A stretch of 22,558 bases of DNA, taken from positions 1-22,558 of IMG/VR virus record IMGVR_UViG_3300030117_001986. One strand, given 5' to 3'. Positions within the stretch are counted from its first letter, which is position 1. Each line of letters begins with the position of its first letter. Made by a program: the position numbers and the translations under genes. Shown piece after piece: positions 15,407 to 22,558 of the stretch. The notes under the pieces were generated by a model, which did no database searches, was not told the origin of the DNA, and saw nothing but the letters and a program-made list of their open reading frames with translations. The stretch comes from a virus.

Positions 15407-15572
15407 CGTTTACTACCACCTTTATATTTTCTACAACTATTCCTTCCAAAGCATCTGAAACAGCAGATGATACTAGCTCCTTCATATCTTCTTCTAATCC
15501 TGCTTTACCATCAACAGGAACCCAACAGGCATCACTATCTATCTGGGCATTTATATAAATAGATACAATCAT
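15396..15572 (-). CDS. 58-residue acidic protein, unknown function
   Basis: An ATG at 15570-15572 opens a frame of 58 residues starting MIVSIYINAQIDSDACWVPV, ending with TAA inside the first codons of the reductase gene (11-base overlap, ATGACATTTAA). It lies 6 bases after the DUF6378-like gene's stop. The pattern is beta strand, acidic helix (GLEEDMKELVSSAVSDALEG), beta strand (VENIKVVV). It fills an otherwise empty 170-base space and fits the tight packing of the operon. The ribosome site is weak (GTGAG), so coupling to the upstream gene is likely. I do not recognise a family. Confidence 0.65.
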   Translation of the reverse strand: MIVSIYINAQIDSDACWVPVDGKAGLEEDMKELVSSAVSDALEGIVVENIKVVVNDDI

Positions 15573-15578
15573 GTTAAC

Positions 15579-15893
15579 TCACATTTGCCAACTTTCTTCA
15601 AACTCTTTTATCTTATCTTCCCTTTCTACCACTGAAGATATTTCTCCACCTAAACCAGCATACCCTGCAATATCAATCCAACTATCTTTATGATTAGGGT
15701 TCTTAGCTAATCGTGCCATCTTTACCCATGCCATACACAATGCTACGTCTTCTCTGGTTACTTCTGTTTTAAGAATTAAACTCCATCCATCTGCAATGTC
15801 TTTAAAGTTTATAAAGGCATCTCCATATTCTTTATCTCTATCTCCTGTAATAAGTTCACTTGCTTTTTTTAATATTACTTCTCTTGGAATCAT
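15579..15893 (-). CDS. DUF6378-like phage protein
   Basis: This 104-residue helical protein carries the pattern of the DUF6378 phage family: GDRDKEYGDAFINFKDIADG at residues 17-36, REDVALCMAWVKMARLAKNP at 47-66, and HKDSWIDIAGYAGLGGE at 68-84. The conserved acidic, Lys and Asn positions could bind a nucleotide or metal, but the biochemical role of the family is not established to my knowledge. It starts with a TGATG one-base overlap after the 95-residue gene. Its usual home is phage replication and nucleotide clusters, as here. Confidence 0.75.
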   Translation of the reverse strand: MIPREVILKKASELITGDRDKEYGDAFINFKDIADGWSLILKTEVTREDVALCMAWVKMARLAKNPNHKDSWIDIAGYAGLGGEISSVVEREDKIKEFEESWQM

Positions 15894-16180
15894 CAGTGTA
15901 CCTTCTTATCAAAGTTTGCATAGACAACATTACCATTTACTTTTTTTATTTTTTGTAATGGTTGTACATTAACGTCTTTTAATTTAGTTTGTGCTTCAAT
16001 AACTACATTCTCAAGCATTGTTCTCATTGTAATACCTATCTCTTCCATCATACCTGTACAATTAAATGCACCATCGTATATCTGAAGTTCATTTCGTTCA
16101 GGATCATAAGTACAGAAGACACTATATGTATTGTCTGGTAAAGTTACCTCATGTACTATTTCTTCTTTTTTGTCGGACAT
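15893..16180 (-). CDS. 95-residue protein, unknown function
   Basis: The protein starts MSDKKEEIVHEVTLPDNTYS and appears to have an N-terminal beta part (VFCTYDPERNELQIYDG), a central helix with several Met residues (MMEEIGITMRTMLENVVIEA) and a short basic C-terminal part. No family is recognised. GGAG lies 8 bases before the ATG. The start overlaps the upstream nuclease gene by 25 bases and the stop shares a base with the following ATG, so it is embedded in the replication operon. A DNA metabolism role is suggested only by location. Confidence 0.65.
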   Translation of the reverse strand: MSDKKEEIVHEVTLPDNTYSVFCTYDPERNELQIYDGAFNCTGMMEEIGITMRTMLENVVIEAQTKLKDVNVQPLQKIKKVNGNVVYANFDKKVH

Positions 16181-16545
16181 ACTGTTAACTCCATAAAATC
16201 ATCAGCATACATTAATGCTAATGGACGTTTGCGATCACCTTTTAATATTGCTACAGGCTTTGTAGCTTTCATCATATTAGTTTCAGCTTGTTCCAAGGCA
16301 GCATATACAGCAAAGGATGATCTTGCTTTGCATTCAACTGTCCAAGGAAATAGCCTACGTGCCAAAGGACTAAGACCTATATCAGGTCCATTAACTCCAC
16401 CAGGAGTTGACGTAACATCATCATCTTCTACACCTTTGAGATGTTGTTGAAGATAGTTACGTACCCACTGTTGAAGCCTACGTCCTTTGGCTTTTGCAGA
16501 CGATACACTTATTCTATTTGAAGACCGTGTAGTGGTAGTAGGCAT
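16156..16545 (-). CDS. Phage PD-(D/E)XK endonuclease (resolvase-like)
   Basis: The protein contains SSAKAKGRRLQQWVRNYLQQ, then GGVNGPDIGLSPLARRLFPW, TVECKARSSFAVYAALEQAE and PVAILKGDRKRPLALMYADD. PDI plus ECK form the PD-(D/E)XK catalytic core (Asp55, Glu71 and Lys73 counted from the chosen ATG). This arrangement is common in a phage endonuclease family found next to polymerase and exonuclease genes, thought to cut branched or host DNA. Start choice is uncertain: an ATG at 16575 gives 139 residues and a 62-base overlap with the upstream nuclease gene; the ATG at 16545 gives 129 residues and a 32-base overlap and still keeps the full family region. Neither has a strong ribosome site, so coupling to upstream translation is likely. 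Confidence 0.8.
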   Translation of the reverse strand: MPTTTTRSSNRISVSSAKAKGRRLQQWVRNYLQQHLKGVEDDDVTSTPGGVNGPDIGLSPLARRLFPWTVECKARSSFAVYAALEQAETNMMKATKPVAILKGDRKRPLALMYADDFMELTVCPTKKKK

Positions 16546-17374
16546 TTGCCGATTTCGATTTAGGGTTACGTTCATACTTCAAATCAGGCCAACAAGTATA
16601 TCGAAAGCTACAGTACGAACAAGTCATACCTAGTTTTCTATTACCTGTAGGTTTACGATAAAAGAACTCTTCCTCATCAGTAAATCCACGTACAAAGTTA
16701 TCTTCATTCGCTTCTTTATATCGAGTTATCGTATCTTCTATCTTGTTGGTATAGCTTTCTTCATCATCAGGATCAGCTTGAACTACTTTCATATCCCCTG
16801 TTTCTTTGTTGATTGCTATCCAACCACCTGCTTTTATTTCTGGAGTCTCTTCTCGTTCAGCTTTAGTGTAACCAAACAACTGTGAGCAGTAACCAAAGTC
16901 ATCATTTTCTTTCAATGCCTCATAAGAAGCAAACTTCTTTTCAAAGGCAAACCTTGATGCACTTTTAATATCCCACAAAGAGAAACCATTACCATCCCTG
17001 ATAACTAAATCAAGCTCTCCATTAATATAGTCTCCATCAGGAGTTTTGTAACCTACTCTTTTATTTAAATCTACTATTTCTACTCCTGCTGCCAGTAGGA
17101 TAGCAACAGCAATAACTTCAGTCATATCACCATATAACATTTTGATACGAAAAGAATTAGACTCAGGTGCTTTAGGCCAACCAAGTTTCTCAGCGTGTAA
17201 CTGACAGAATGGCTTACCTACCTGAGACATAGAGGGAAGTTTTGCTCCCCCCTTTCTCCTGAAGTTGAACTTACCTAGCTTATTATTAAACATCTGACTA
17301 GCTCTAAAAACTATGTCATCTGGAATCTTAGGATCACCTGCTAGGTAAGAATCAATAGTTGTTTGGAGATCCAT
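16514..17374 (-). CDS. Cas4/RecB-like exonuclease with Cys cluster
   Basis: A PD-(D/E)XK nuclease with a likely 4Fe-4S site. Numbered from the upstream GTG at 17407, the nuclease motif is INGELD (130-133, Asp133), LWDIKSAS with Asp146 and Lys148, and Gln176 in YCSQLFGY (motif QxxxY). A Cys at 68 (KPFCQLHAEKLG) and CSYCSFRYTC with Cys263, 266 and 272 give the one-plus-three Cys pattern of Cas4 and AddB type nucleases. The ATG at 17374, one base after the SSB stop, gives 286 residues and avoids a 32-base overlap with the SSB tail, so it is preferred; both ribosome sites are poor. The likely role is 5' or 3' end processing during replication, recombination or host DNA degradation. Confidence 0.85.
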   Translation of the reverse strand: MDLQTTIDSYLAGDPKIPDDIVFRASQMFNNKLGKFNFRRKGGAKLPSMSQVGKPFCQLHAEKLGWPKAPESNSFRIKMLYGDMTEVIAVAILLAAGVEIVDLNKRVGYKTPDGDYINGELDLVIRDGNGFSLWDIKSASRFAFEKKFASYEALKENDDFGYCSQLFGYTKAEREETPEIKAGGWIAINKETGDMKVVQADPDDEESYTNKIEDTITRYKEANEDNFVRGFTDEEEFFYRKPTGNRKLGMTCSYCSFRYTCWPDLKYERNPKSKSANAYYHYTVFK

Positions 17375-17375
17375 C

Positions 17376-18218
17376 CTAGAATGGAATCTCATCGTCAATG
17401 GTTGCACCTACATCTAGATCAGTTTTCACCTGACCAGGAACCATATTTTCTCTCATCTTATCAACTACTTGTTCGTTTTCCATAACGATAAGATCAGCAA
17501 AGTCTTGTATATATCCTCTTGTAACATCGTTAAGTGACTTACGATCACCAACCATAGGAGTATATTTTAAAACAAAGTACTTATTAGAACCTGCTTTTTT
17601 CATTTCGTAACTTACTTTTATGTCACAATTGAACGGCTCCATTTGATACTGTTTTTTGAGCATAGGAATTAATTGACCTATCGAATAAAAGTTAGATGGG
17701 CCTAGCTTAATCCTAAATGGAACCTCATTAATCTCTACCTTTTCACCAGAAGCAGCAATAGGTTTTTCCATACGTATCAAACCGAATAGGTTTCTACTTA
17801 ACTTAGCCTTAGATGCAGTAGCATAGGCAATAGGATCAGTTGCACGTAGCTTTTCTCTATCTGCATTGCTTACCCAACCACATTTATCTCCACCAAACCA
17901 ATCTAACGCTTTATGTTTAAAACTTCTAAAATGCTGGGATATGTTAGAGAACTTCTGAGAATCTGGATCGTATACAGAAGTTTGCATAGTCTCTGCAAAA
18001 ATCCTGAAGTAAGTATCTTTAGCAAATACATCACCATAATCAGGGTGACTTAATGCTATTGATGGTGCAGGAATACCTTCTACCATCTCTCCATTGTGTT
18101 CTGCTGTATTGTCTTTGTTAATCCTGGCCCTTGCCAAGTTAGGTCCACTATCCATTGGGACAGTATATAACATGGAAAAGTCAGTAGTATTCTCGTCAAT
18201 CTTAATTAATCCGTTCAT
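17376..18218 (-). CDS. Single-stranded DNA-binding-like protein with bacterial SSB-type tail
   Basis: This 280-residue protein lies between the polymerase and the nucleases. Its body is not an obvious OB-fold SSB, but it ends in GATIDDEIPF, almost the same as the DDDIPF tip by which bacterial SSB recruits replication and repair enzymes. A basic and aromatic central part (about residues 60-140: RIFAETMQT, QHFRSFKHKALDWFGG) could bind DNA. Similar genes of HMO-2011-type and other marine podoviruses are annotated as ssDNA-binding proteins. A promoter with TTGACA and TATAAG lies just upstream, so it may be made in larger amounts than PolA, as expected for a stoichiometric binding protein. GGAG precedes the ATG by 8 bases. 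Confidence 0.75.
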   Translation of the reverse strand: MNGLIKIDENTTDFSMLYTVPMDSGPNLARARINKDNTAEHNGEMVEGIPAPSIALSHPDYGDVFAKDTYFRIFAETMQTSVYDPDSQKFSNISQHFRSFKHKALDWFGGDKCGWVSNADREKLRATDPIAYATASKAKLSRNLFGLIRMEKPIAASGEKVEINEVPFRIKLGPSNFYSIGQLIPMLKKQYQMEPFNCDIKVSYEMKKAGSNKYFVLKYTPMVGDRKSLNDVTRGYIQDFADLIVMENEQVVDKMRENMVPGQVKTDLDVGATIDDEIPF

Positions 18219-18247
18219 TTAAAACTCCAATCATTTAATAAACAATG

Positions 18248-18276
18248 CTTATAACATACTTTTATTACTTTGTCAA
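18248..18276 (-). promoter_or_regulatory. Sigma70-type promoter before the SSB-like gene
   Basis: On the - strand TTGACA (18271-18276) is followed by a 17-base spacer and TATAAG (18248-18253), with TG one base before the -10 (extended -10). The -35 box overlaps the polA stop codon. About 30 bases separate the -10 from the ATG at 18218. The match to consensus is 6/6 and 5/6, so host RNA polymerase probably reads it. Confidence 0.75.
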
Positions 18277-20357
18277 TTGAAATCTTGTTGTTCCATCCAA
18301 TTTTTTCCATGAGACATTTCAACCTCAAGAGGTATGTAATCAGGTAGGCCAAATCTTTTCTTAGCTTCTTCTTGTGCATCTAAAAGGCACTGTGGTCCTA
18401 TCTGAGATACTTGATCTATCTCATCTGGATGGGTATCAATCAAGACACTATCATGTACTGTATTAATGACTACACTTTGTAATCCTTTCTCTTTCAGTTT
18501 GTTAAATAATAATATTACACCTAATGGTACAATTTCTGCTGTAGCTACTGACTGTACAGGATAGTTTACTATCTGTGTTTTAAAGTTAGCATTACCTGAT
18601 CTGTTTCTCTGACAATCAGGAAAACTAAACTGTCTACCTGTAGCAGTGGTAACTAATTTGGTTGCGATGGCTTCGTTTTGGAGCTTGTCATGCCACTTAA
18701 AGATGCCTTGATACTTCCCAAAGAACTCTTTGAAGTAAATTTGTTGAGCAGGAGTTCCTTGAGTTCCACCGTACAATGGACGGAAGGTGGAAGCTTTTGC
18801 TGCTCCTCTGTCAGTAACTTCTCCATTGTCAGAGAGGACTTTGGCAGTGTAGGCGTGAACGTCAAAGCCAGATTCGACTTCGCGTTTAACTGTTTCATCA
18901 GCTGCGAGTATTCCTGCAACTCTAAACTCAAGTTGACTGTAATCAATTTCGACAAGTGTGCCTCCTTTAAATCTACTTATAAATGCCTTGCGTACTGGAA
19001 ACAATCTACCTTTAGGCATATTCTGTAGATTGGGATTAGAACTACTGAGTCTTCCTGTAGAAGTAATACATTGATTGAAGTTAGCATGAAGTAGTCCATC
19101 ACTTTTGATACCCTTCTTGATCCCTTCAATGAACGATGCACGATATGTATCTATTGCTGATAATCTAATTAGTGATTCAAGAAACTTCCTTACATCAGGA
19201 TCTGTGGTAGTTCTAAGATGTTCTGTGAGTGTTATCTTATCAGTCTTAAACCCACCAGCAGATGCTAGTTCCGATCTAGGCTTGATACCAAGGCCAGCTA
19301 CTTCATCTACTTCTAAGTAGAGTACACCTACTCCTTGGCAATACCAACACTTATTAGGTTTCTTAAAATTATTGCCATCTTTTTTAACTTTATAGTAAGT
19401 ACCCTTACCATGACAACTACCACATTTAATAACTCTAGTCTTGTATGCTTTCTTAAAACATGATTTGGCAGCAGCCATAAAACCTTCTTGAGTCTTGTAA
19501 GGTCTACTCTTTGGCTTACCTCTTTCATCTACTCCAATATCCATAACCTGTTTCCAAAACTTTTTATCTTTGAGATTGCATGAATAGACTACACTGGATA
19601 GCTGTTCGGGGGAGGATAAGTTAACATCTTTATCCCCCATAAGTTTCCTGGTTTCTGTTTGAAGGTATCTAGTAAGTTGTTCTTGCTCCTTCTGATAGTC
19701 TACATCTACCTGATCAAGTACGTTCATATCAATAGCCATACCTGATCGTTCGATATCTGTTAGTACACTACAGAACTCACACATAAGATCTCTTATAGGT
19801 ATCAATGAGTGATTGGAACTATCTTTAAATAGTAACTCTTGTTTCTCAAATACTTCAGCAGTAGCCAGTACATCATAGTAAAGGTATGATGATTGATCTG
19901 ATTTTGACATATCACTATAGTTTAAACCTTTAGAAAAAGCATCAGATAAAGTTGATTGTTTTCTAGTAGTGTTATATTTTTTTGACAACTCGTCAAGACT
20001 AAGCTTACCTCGTACACCTTTGTTTAGTACGTACTCACTTATCATTGTATCAATAATTTTAGCATCACATTCAATACCAATTTCACGCAACCATGCTAAA
20101 TCAAACTTAGCGTTGTGCGCTACTACATAAGTAGCATTTTTCAATACTCTTTTAAAAGTATTAAATTCTGTAAAATTACTTTCATTTATATTTAAAATAT
20201 ATACACATTCATCATCATGGTATAGTGATGAACCATCTATTCCTCTCATAGCATAACCTAATGCTACGAAAGTATTATCTTTGTTATACGGTGAAGGATC
20301 TTTTCGATCTCCTCCTAAATCTATTTCAAGATCTAATACAATTGCATAATCAGTCAT
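18273..20357 (-). CDS. polA: Family A DNA polymerase with inserted DnaJ-type zinc finger
   Basis: The replicative polymerase, 694 residues. The 3'-5' exonuclease motifs are VLDLEID (Asp9, Glu11), AHNAKFD (Asn82, Asp86) and YLYYD (Tyr158, Asp162). Polymerase motif A is EIDYSQLEFR (Asp472). In the O-helix, RGAAKASTFRPLYGG has Lys521 and Phe525, which corresponds to Phe762 of E. coli Pol I. Motif C is VHDSVLI (Asp636), with Ser where most relatives have Glu. Between the two parts, residues 312-346 contain CGSCHGKG and CWYCQGVG, two CxxCxGxG zinc-binding units as in the DnaJ central domain. A partial DnaJ domain here is known from HMO-2011 phages. The ATG overlaps the preceding small gene by ATGA. 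Confidence 0.95.
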   Translation of the reverse strand: MTDYAIVLDLEIDLGGDRKDPSPYNKDNTFVALGYAMRGIDGSSLYHDDECVYILNINESNFTEFNTFKRVLKNATYVVAHNAKFDLAWLREIGIECDAKIIDTMISEYVLNKGVRGKLSLDELSKKYNTTRKQSTLSDAFSKGLNYSDMSKSDQSSYLYYDVLATAEVFEKQELLFKDSSNHSLIPIRDLMCEFCSVLTDIERSGMAIDMNVLDQVDVDYQKEQEQLTRYLQTETRKLMGDKDVNLSSPEQLSSVVYSCNLKDKKFWKQVMDIGVDERGKPKSRPYKTQEGFMAAAKSCFKKAYKTRVIKCGSCHGKGTYYKVKKDGNNFKKPNKCWYCQGVGVLYLEVDEVAGLGIKPRSELASAGGFKTDKITLTEHLRTTTDPDVRKFLESLIRLSAIDTYRASFIEGIKKGIKSDGLLHANFNQCITSTGRLSSSNPNLQNMPKGRLFPVRKAFISRFKGGTLVEIDYSQLEFRVAGILAADETVKREVESGFDVHAYTAKVLSDNGEVTDRGAAKASTFRPLYGGTQGTPAQQIYFKEFFGKYQGIFKWHDKLQNEAIATKLVTTATGRQFSFPDCQRNRSGNANFKTQIVNYPVQSVATAEIVPLGVILLFNKLKEKGLQSVVINTVHDSVLIDTHPDEIDQVSQIGPQCLLDAQEEAKKRFGLPDYIPLEVEMSHGKNWMEQQDFN

Positions 20358-20500
20358 CTTTTTAATCCTGCTGCCTGTTTATCCAACATACGATCCATTA
20401 CTGTACGATCACGCCTTACAGCTTTTAAAATAGATTTATTTACGTTTCTTCTTTCTCCTTTTGAAGTGTAATTACCACCAGATTTTTTTCTCTTTGGCAT
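20354..20500 (-). CDS. 48-residue very basic protein
   Basis: An ATG at 20498-20500 opens a frame of 48 residues: MPKRKKSGGNYTSKGERRNV at the start and MDRMLDKQAAGLKR at the end. About one third is Lys or Arg, with a basic N-terminal tail and a helical C-terminal half, so nucleic acid binding is likely. AAGGA precedes the ATG by 9 bases, and the TGA overlaps the polA ATG (ATGA), so it is coupled to polymerase translation. It is the first gene after the promoter at 20578-20606. No family is recognised; a polymerase accessory or DNA-coating peptide is possible. Confidence 0.75.
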   Translation of the reverse strand: MPKRKKSGGNYTSKGERRNVNKSILKAVRRDRTVMDRMLDKQAAGLKR

Positions 20501-20577
20501 ATTATATATCCTTATATATTTTATTTAAATAGTATTTATATATGTATGTAATAGTTCTCTCCAGCGGATAACCAATC

Positions 20578-20606
20578 CTAATATCATGGATTTTAAGGTT
20601 TGTCAA
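20578..20606 (-). promoter_or_regulatory. Sigma70-type promoter before the small basic gene and polA
   Basis: On the - strand TTGACA (20601-20606) is followed by 17 bases and TATTAG (20578-20583), with TG one base upstream of the -10. The whole element has the same layout as the SSB promoter. It lies in the 121-base gap after the helicase stop, the largest gap around these genes; the rest is a long A/T-rich leader of about 75 bases. Confidence 0.65.
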
Positions 20607-20621
20607 GAAAAAAATAACATA

Positions 20622-21887
20622 TCAATCAATATATCTTGAGATCTTAGGTTCAATACGTACTGTAGCTCGACCATGTGAGCCTCCTAACTTGTTCTTTGAT
20701 ACGTGTAAATACCTCAAGAAGTTATCATCTTGTGTTTCTGTATTTTCCTTTCCTATACCAATGATTACATCAGCTTCTGCTGCCTTGCCTATCTTAGAGT
20801 TAGCCATCTGTGTAAATCGTAGTGATGTTCTACCATCAGCTTCAGCACCTGCCTGAGAGATAGCAATGACTGCTAGGTTATGTTTCTTAGCAAGTGTTCT
20901 TGCTTTGATATACACTTGGCTCAGTCTTAGATCATCTCTGGTAAACGTACCACGAACCTGCATCTTATCTAGCTGATCAATGATAACAATATCAAATGGC
21001 CCACCTTTAGTAATAATATAGTTTAGTCTCTCCATAGTCTCGCACTGATCACCATTGACCATGAAGATCTTATCCTTTATGCCATCCCAAGATACTCTAC
21101 CTTTGAGTCGGTCATTAACTACATCATCCGTTTCTAATGCAGAGTATGCAGAACCTGCTCTATCCATAGTTCTCTCTGCTATCTCCTCATTGCATACCAT
21201 CAATACCTTTGCACCCTGATCTGCAAAACCTCTAGGAGAGAATGCAGTGCTTACAGCAAATGCAGACTTACCAGTTTCAACTAACGCAAACACAGTTGTC
21301 AAAGTTCCTGGTCCTATACCTGGACATAGCATATGCAGTTGAGATAGGTTCCAAGTCCAAGGATAGTTCTCCTTGTTAGACTTAAACATATCATCCCAAT
21401 CATTAGATATAAAACCTAGATCATCTCCAACCTCTATACCATCTTCATACTTCTCTAGTAGTTCTTGAATAGGACTCAGATCTCTGATCTTACCTTCCAT
21501 CAACTGCAATCCCATGTTAGCTATGGTATCTCCTAACTGTTCTCTAAATGCAGCCTGAAGTATATCACTACCTACGTCAACCTGTATGTCACCCTTCATC
21601 CTTCTTGTAATATCAAGTATGGCTGCACGTTGAGATCCAGTAAGCATTGGATTCTCAGCAAAGATAAGAGCTTCAACTTCTGATACAGATAGATCTCTTT
21701 CATATTTAGTATGCGACATATTTACAACGTCAAAGATCTTTTTGCTTTCTTTTTCAAAGTAATCTTCTGATATCATATGGTTGTGGTCTTGCCAGAACTT
21801 ATAGTTAAAGAATAGTTCTAGTAACATATTAGCTACGCTATCCTCTGGCTTTGGTGATTCATTGAATGGTACTATGTCAGCCATCAT
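20622..21887 (-). CDS. DnaB-like replicative helicase (RecA fold)
   Basis: The 421-residue protein should unwind DNA ahead of PolA. The ATPase core is visible from about residue 165: Walker A FALVETGKSAFAV (Gly206, Lys207, Ser208), Walker B FDIVIIDQLDKM (Asp304, Gln305), motif AVIAISQAGAEADGR (sensor Gln) and VSKNKLGGSHGRA near the end. In place of the first Gly of GxxxxGKS there is Ala201, a change tolerated in some phage helicases. The N-terminal 160 residues are helical and could bind the primase. Unlike T7 gp4, primase and helicase are separate genes here, and their ends overlap by ATGA. The start ATG at 21887 is followed by a second ATG; the first is used because of the overlap. Confidence 0.9.
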   Translation of the reverse strand: MMADIVPFNESPKPEDSVANMLLELFFNYKFWQDHNHMISEDYFEKESKKIFDVVNMSHTKYERDLSVSEVEALIFAENPMLTGSQRAAILDITRRMKGDIQVDVGSDILQAAFREQLGDTIANMGLQLMEGKIRDLSPIQELLEKYEDGIEVGDDLGFISNDWDDMFKSNKENYPWTWNLSQLHMLCPGIGPGTLTTVFALVETGKSAFAVSTAFSPRGFADQGAKVLMVCNEEIAERTMDRAGSAYSALETDDVVNDRLKGRVSWDGIKDKIFMVNGDQCETMERLNYIITKGGPFDIVIIDQLDKMQVRGTFTRDDLRLSQVYIKARTLAKKHNLAVIAISQAGAEADGRTSLRFTQMANSKIGKAAEADVIIGIGKENTETQDDNFLRYLHVSKNKLGGSHGRATVRIEPKISRYID

Positions 21888-22558
21888 GCTAATACTCCTT
21901 CTGGATATTCCTTTGGATCATGTTTTAATATTCTCATAGTTGTATCTGTAAACTGTTTCAATCGTTTAGTCAATGACAAAGCTTTCCTGCTTGCATCTTT
22001 ATCTAAACAGATAACACAGTTAGAATATCCTTTGGCTATGTTCATGGCTCTGTCTGATAGATCAGTACCAAGTAAAGCCATAGCAGTACCATAGTGAGAT
22101 ATTGCACAAGCAGATGCAGCATCCTCTACAATGTATAGAGTCTCACCATACCCTGCAATGAAAGGTTCGCCAGTGTTCTCATACTTATACCATTTCATAC
22201 CTCTACCCAATGCTCTACCTACTGCATCAACTGCTTTACCTGCTGATGCTATTGTAAAGACAGCACGATTCTGTATTACATCATGGAATAACTCCACCCT
22301 TCCTTCTCTCCATGCTTTAGTAACATTGTTTTTATCCATATATCTCACCATTCTTTCTGGAAAATAAGAGGAGAAGTGAGAAGGCACTACTAATGGCACT
22401 ACTCTTTTCTCCGTAAGTTCTAGTGGCTTAGTGATACGAGTTATCAGAGTATCTCTAGACATGGTTGTAGGTGTTGCACCCTTTGCATTACAAGATGCCT
22501 TGTAACAATTCCAGACCACTAATCCATCCTTAGATGTTATGGTGAACGTCTTATAACC
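21884..22558 (-). CDS. DNA primase with Toprim domain (5' end outside the window)
   Basis: The frame is open to the window edge, so only 224 C-terminal residues are seen. The GTG at 22519 is not the start: the frame continues upstream as GYKTFTITSKDGL and into a zinc ribbon (WNCYKASCNAKG, a C-x4-C half). A basic RNA-polymerase-like part (FHDVIQNRAVFTI, GRALGRGMKWYKYEN) follows. The Toprim fold shows LYIVEDAASA (Glu145 of the visible part) and VICLDKDAS (Asp186, Asp188), the metal-binding acid and DxD pair. It makes RNA primers for phage replication with the helicase that follows. The stop overlaps the helicase start by ATGA. Confidence 0.9.
   Translation of the reverse strand, partial: GYKTFTITSKDGLVVWNCYKASCNAKGATPTTMSRDTLITRITKPLELTEKRVVPLVVPSHFSSYFPERMVRYMDKNNVTKAWREGRVELFHDVIQNRAVFTIASAGKAVDAVGRALGRGMKWYKYENTGEPFIAGYGETLYIVEDAASACAISHYGTAMALLGTDLSDRAMNIAKGYSNCVICLDKDASRKALSLTKRLKQFTDTTMRILKHDPKEYPEGVLA

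Noticed and set aside
16514-17374. Complete CRISPR-Cas system suggested by the Cas4-like nuclease
   Set aside because: No repeat array, Cas1 or Cas2 is present; Cas4-like nucleases are common in phage replication modules.
20607-20640. T-rich stretch at the end of the helicase gene as an intrinsic terminator on the - strand
   Set aside because: There is a run of T but no stable hairpin before it; read-through to polA is more likely, helped by the local promoter.
22131-22519. Open frame 22131-22367 on the + strand and a GTG start at 22519 for the primase
   Set aside because: The + frame is antisense to the conserved primase Toprim part. The primase frame stays open to the window edge with zinc-ribbon-like sequence, so the gene simply continues outside.

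Overview
The window looks like part of the genome of a lytic, short-tailed marine bacteriophage, with no bacterial chromosomal genes visible. It is A+T-rich and densely packed, and neighbouring genes mostly touch or overlap (ATGA, TAATG, TGATG). The strongest taxonomic clue is a family A DNA polymerase with a CxxCxGxG...CxxCxGxG DnaJ-type zinc finger between its exonuclease and polymerase parts. From what I know of the literature, this marks the HMO-2011 group of podoviruses, whose known hosts are marine Alphaproteobacteria such as SAR116, roseobacters and SAR11. The separate primase and helicase, the coenzyme-B12-type ribonucleotide reductase and ThyX fit that group. The host itself cannot be read from the window.

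Left arm (1-11401, + strand): virion genes. It opens inside a tail-fibre-like protein carrying a cupredoxin-like domain. Next come a small membrane/coiled-coil protein, a Gly/Gln repeat protein, a long helical structural protein that shares an NPDV...EGR motif with its neighbour, three proteins of unknown function, and a 1589-residue protein. That giant protein resembles an internal (ejected) virion protein and ends in a ParB-like domain. A three-segment membrane protein, probably a holin, closes the arm. No endolysin, capsid, portal or terminase gene lies inside the window.

Right arm (22558-11427, - strand): replication and nucleotide genes, read towards the left arm. In order of transcription: primase (cut by the window edge), DnaB-like helicase, a 48-residue basic protein, PolA, an SSB-like protein with a bacterial-type DDEIPF tail, a Cas4/RecB-like nuclease with a Cys cluster, a second PD-(D/E)XK nuclease, a 95-residue unknown, a DUF6378-like protein, a 58-residue unknown, class II ribonucleotide reductase, a 58-residue RMF-like protein, a third PD-(D/E)XK-like protein, ThyX, a secreted protein, and two or three small proteins of which some are membrane-bound. 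Two good sigma70-type promoters with the same architecture (TTGACA, 17-bp spacer, extended -10) sit before the small gene/polA pair and before the SSB gene.

The arms converge on a short G/C hairpin at 11403-11420 that could stop transcription from both sides. No tRNA, rRNA, CRISPR array, insertion sequence or integrase was seen. Four small genes (15396-15572, 20354-20500, the GTG-start form of 13537-13713, and a tentative TTG-start gene at 11943-12086) were worked out by hand from ribosome binding sites and junctions.
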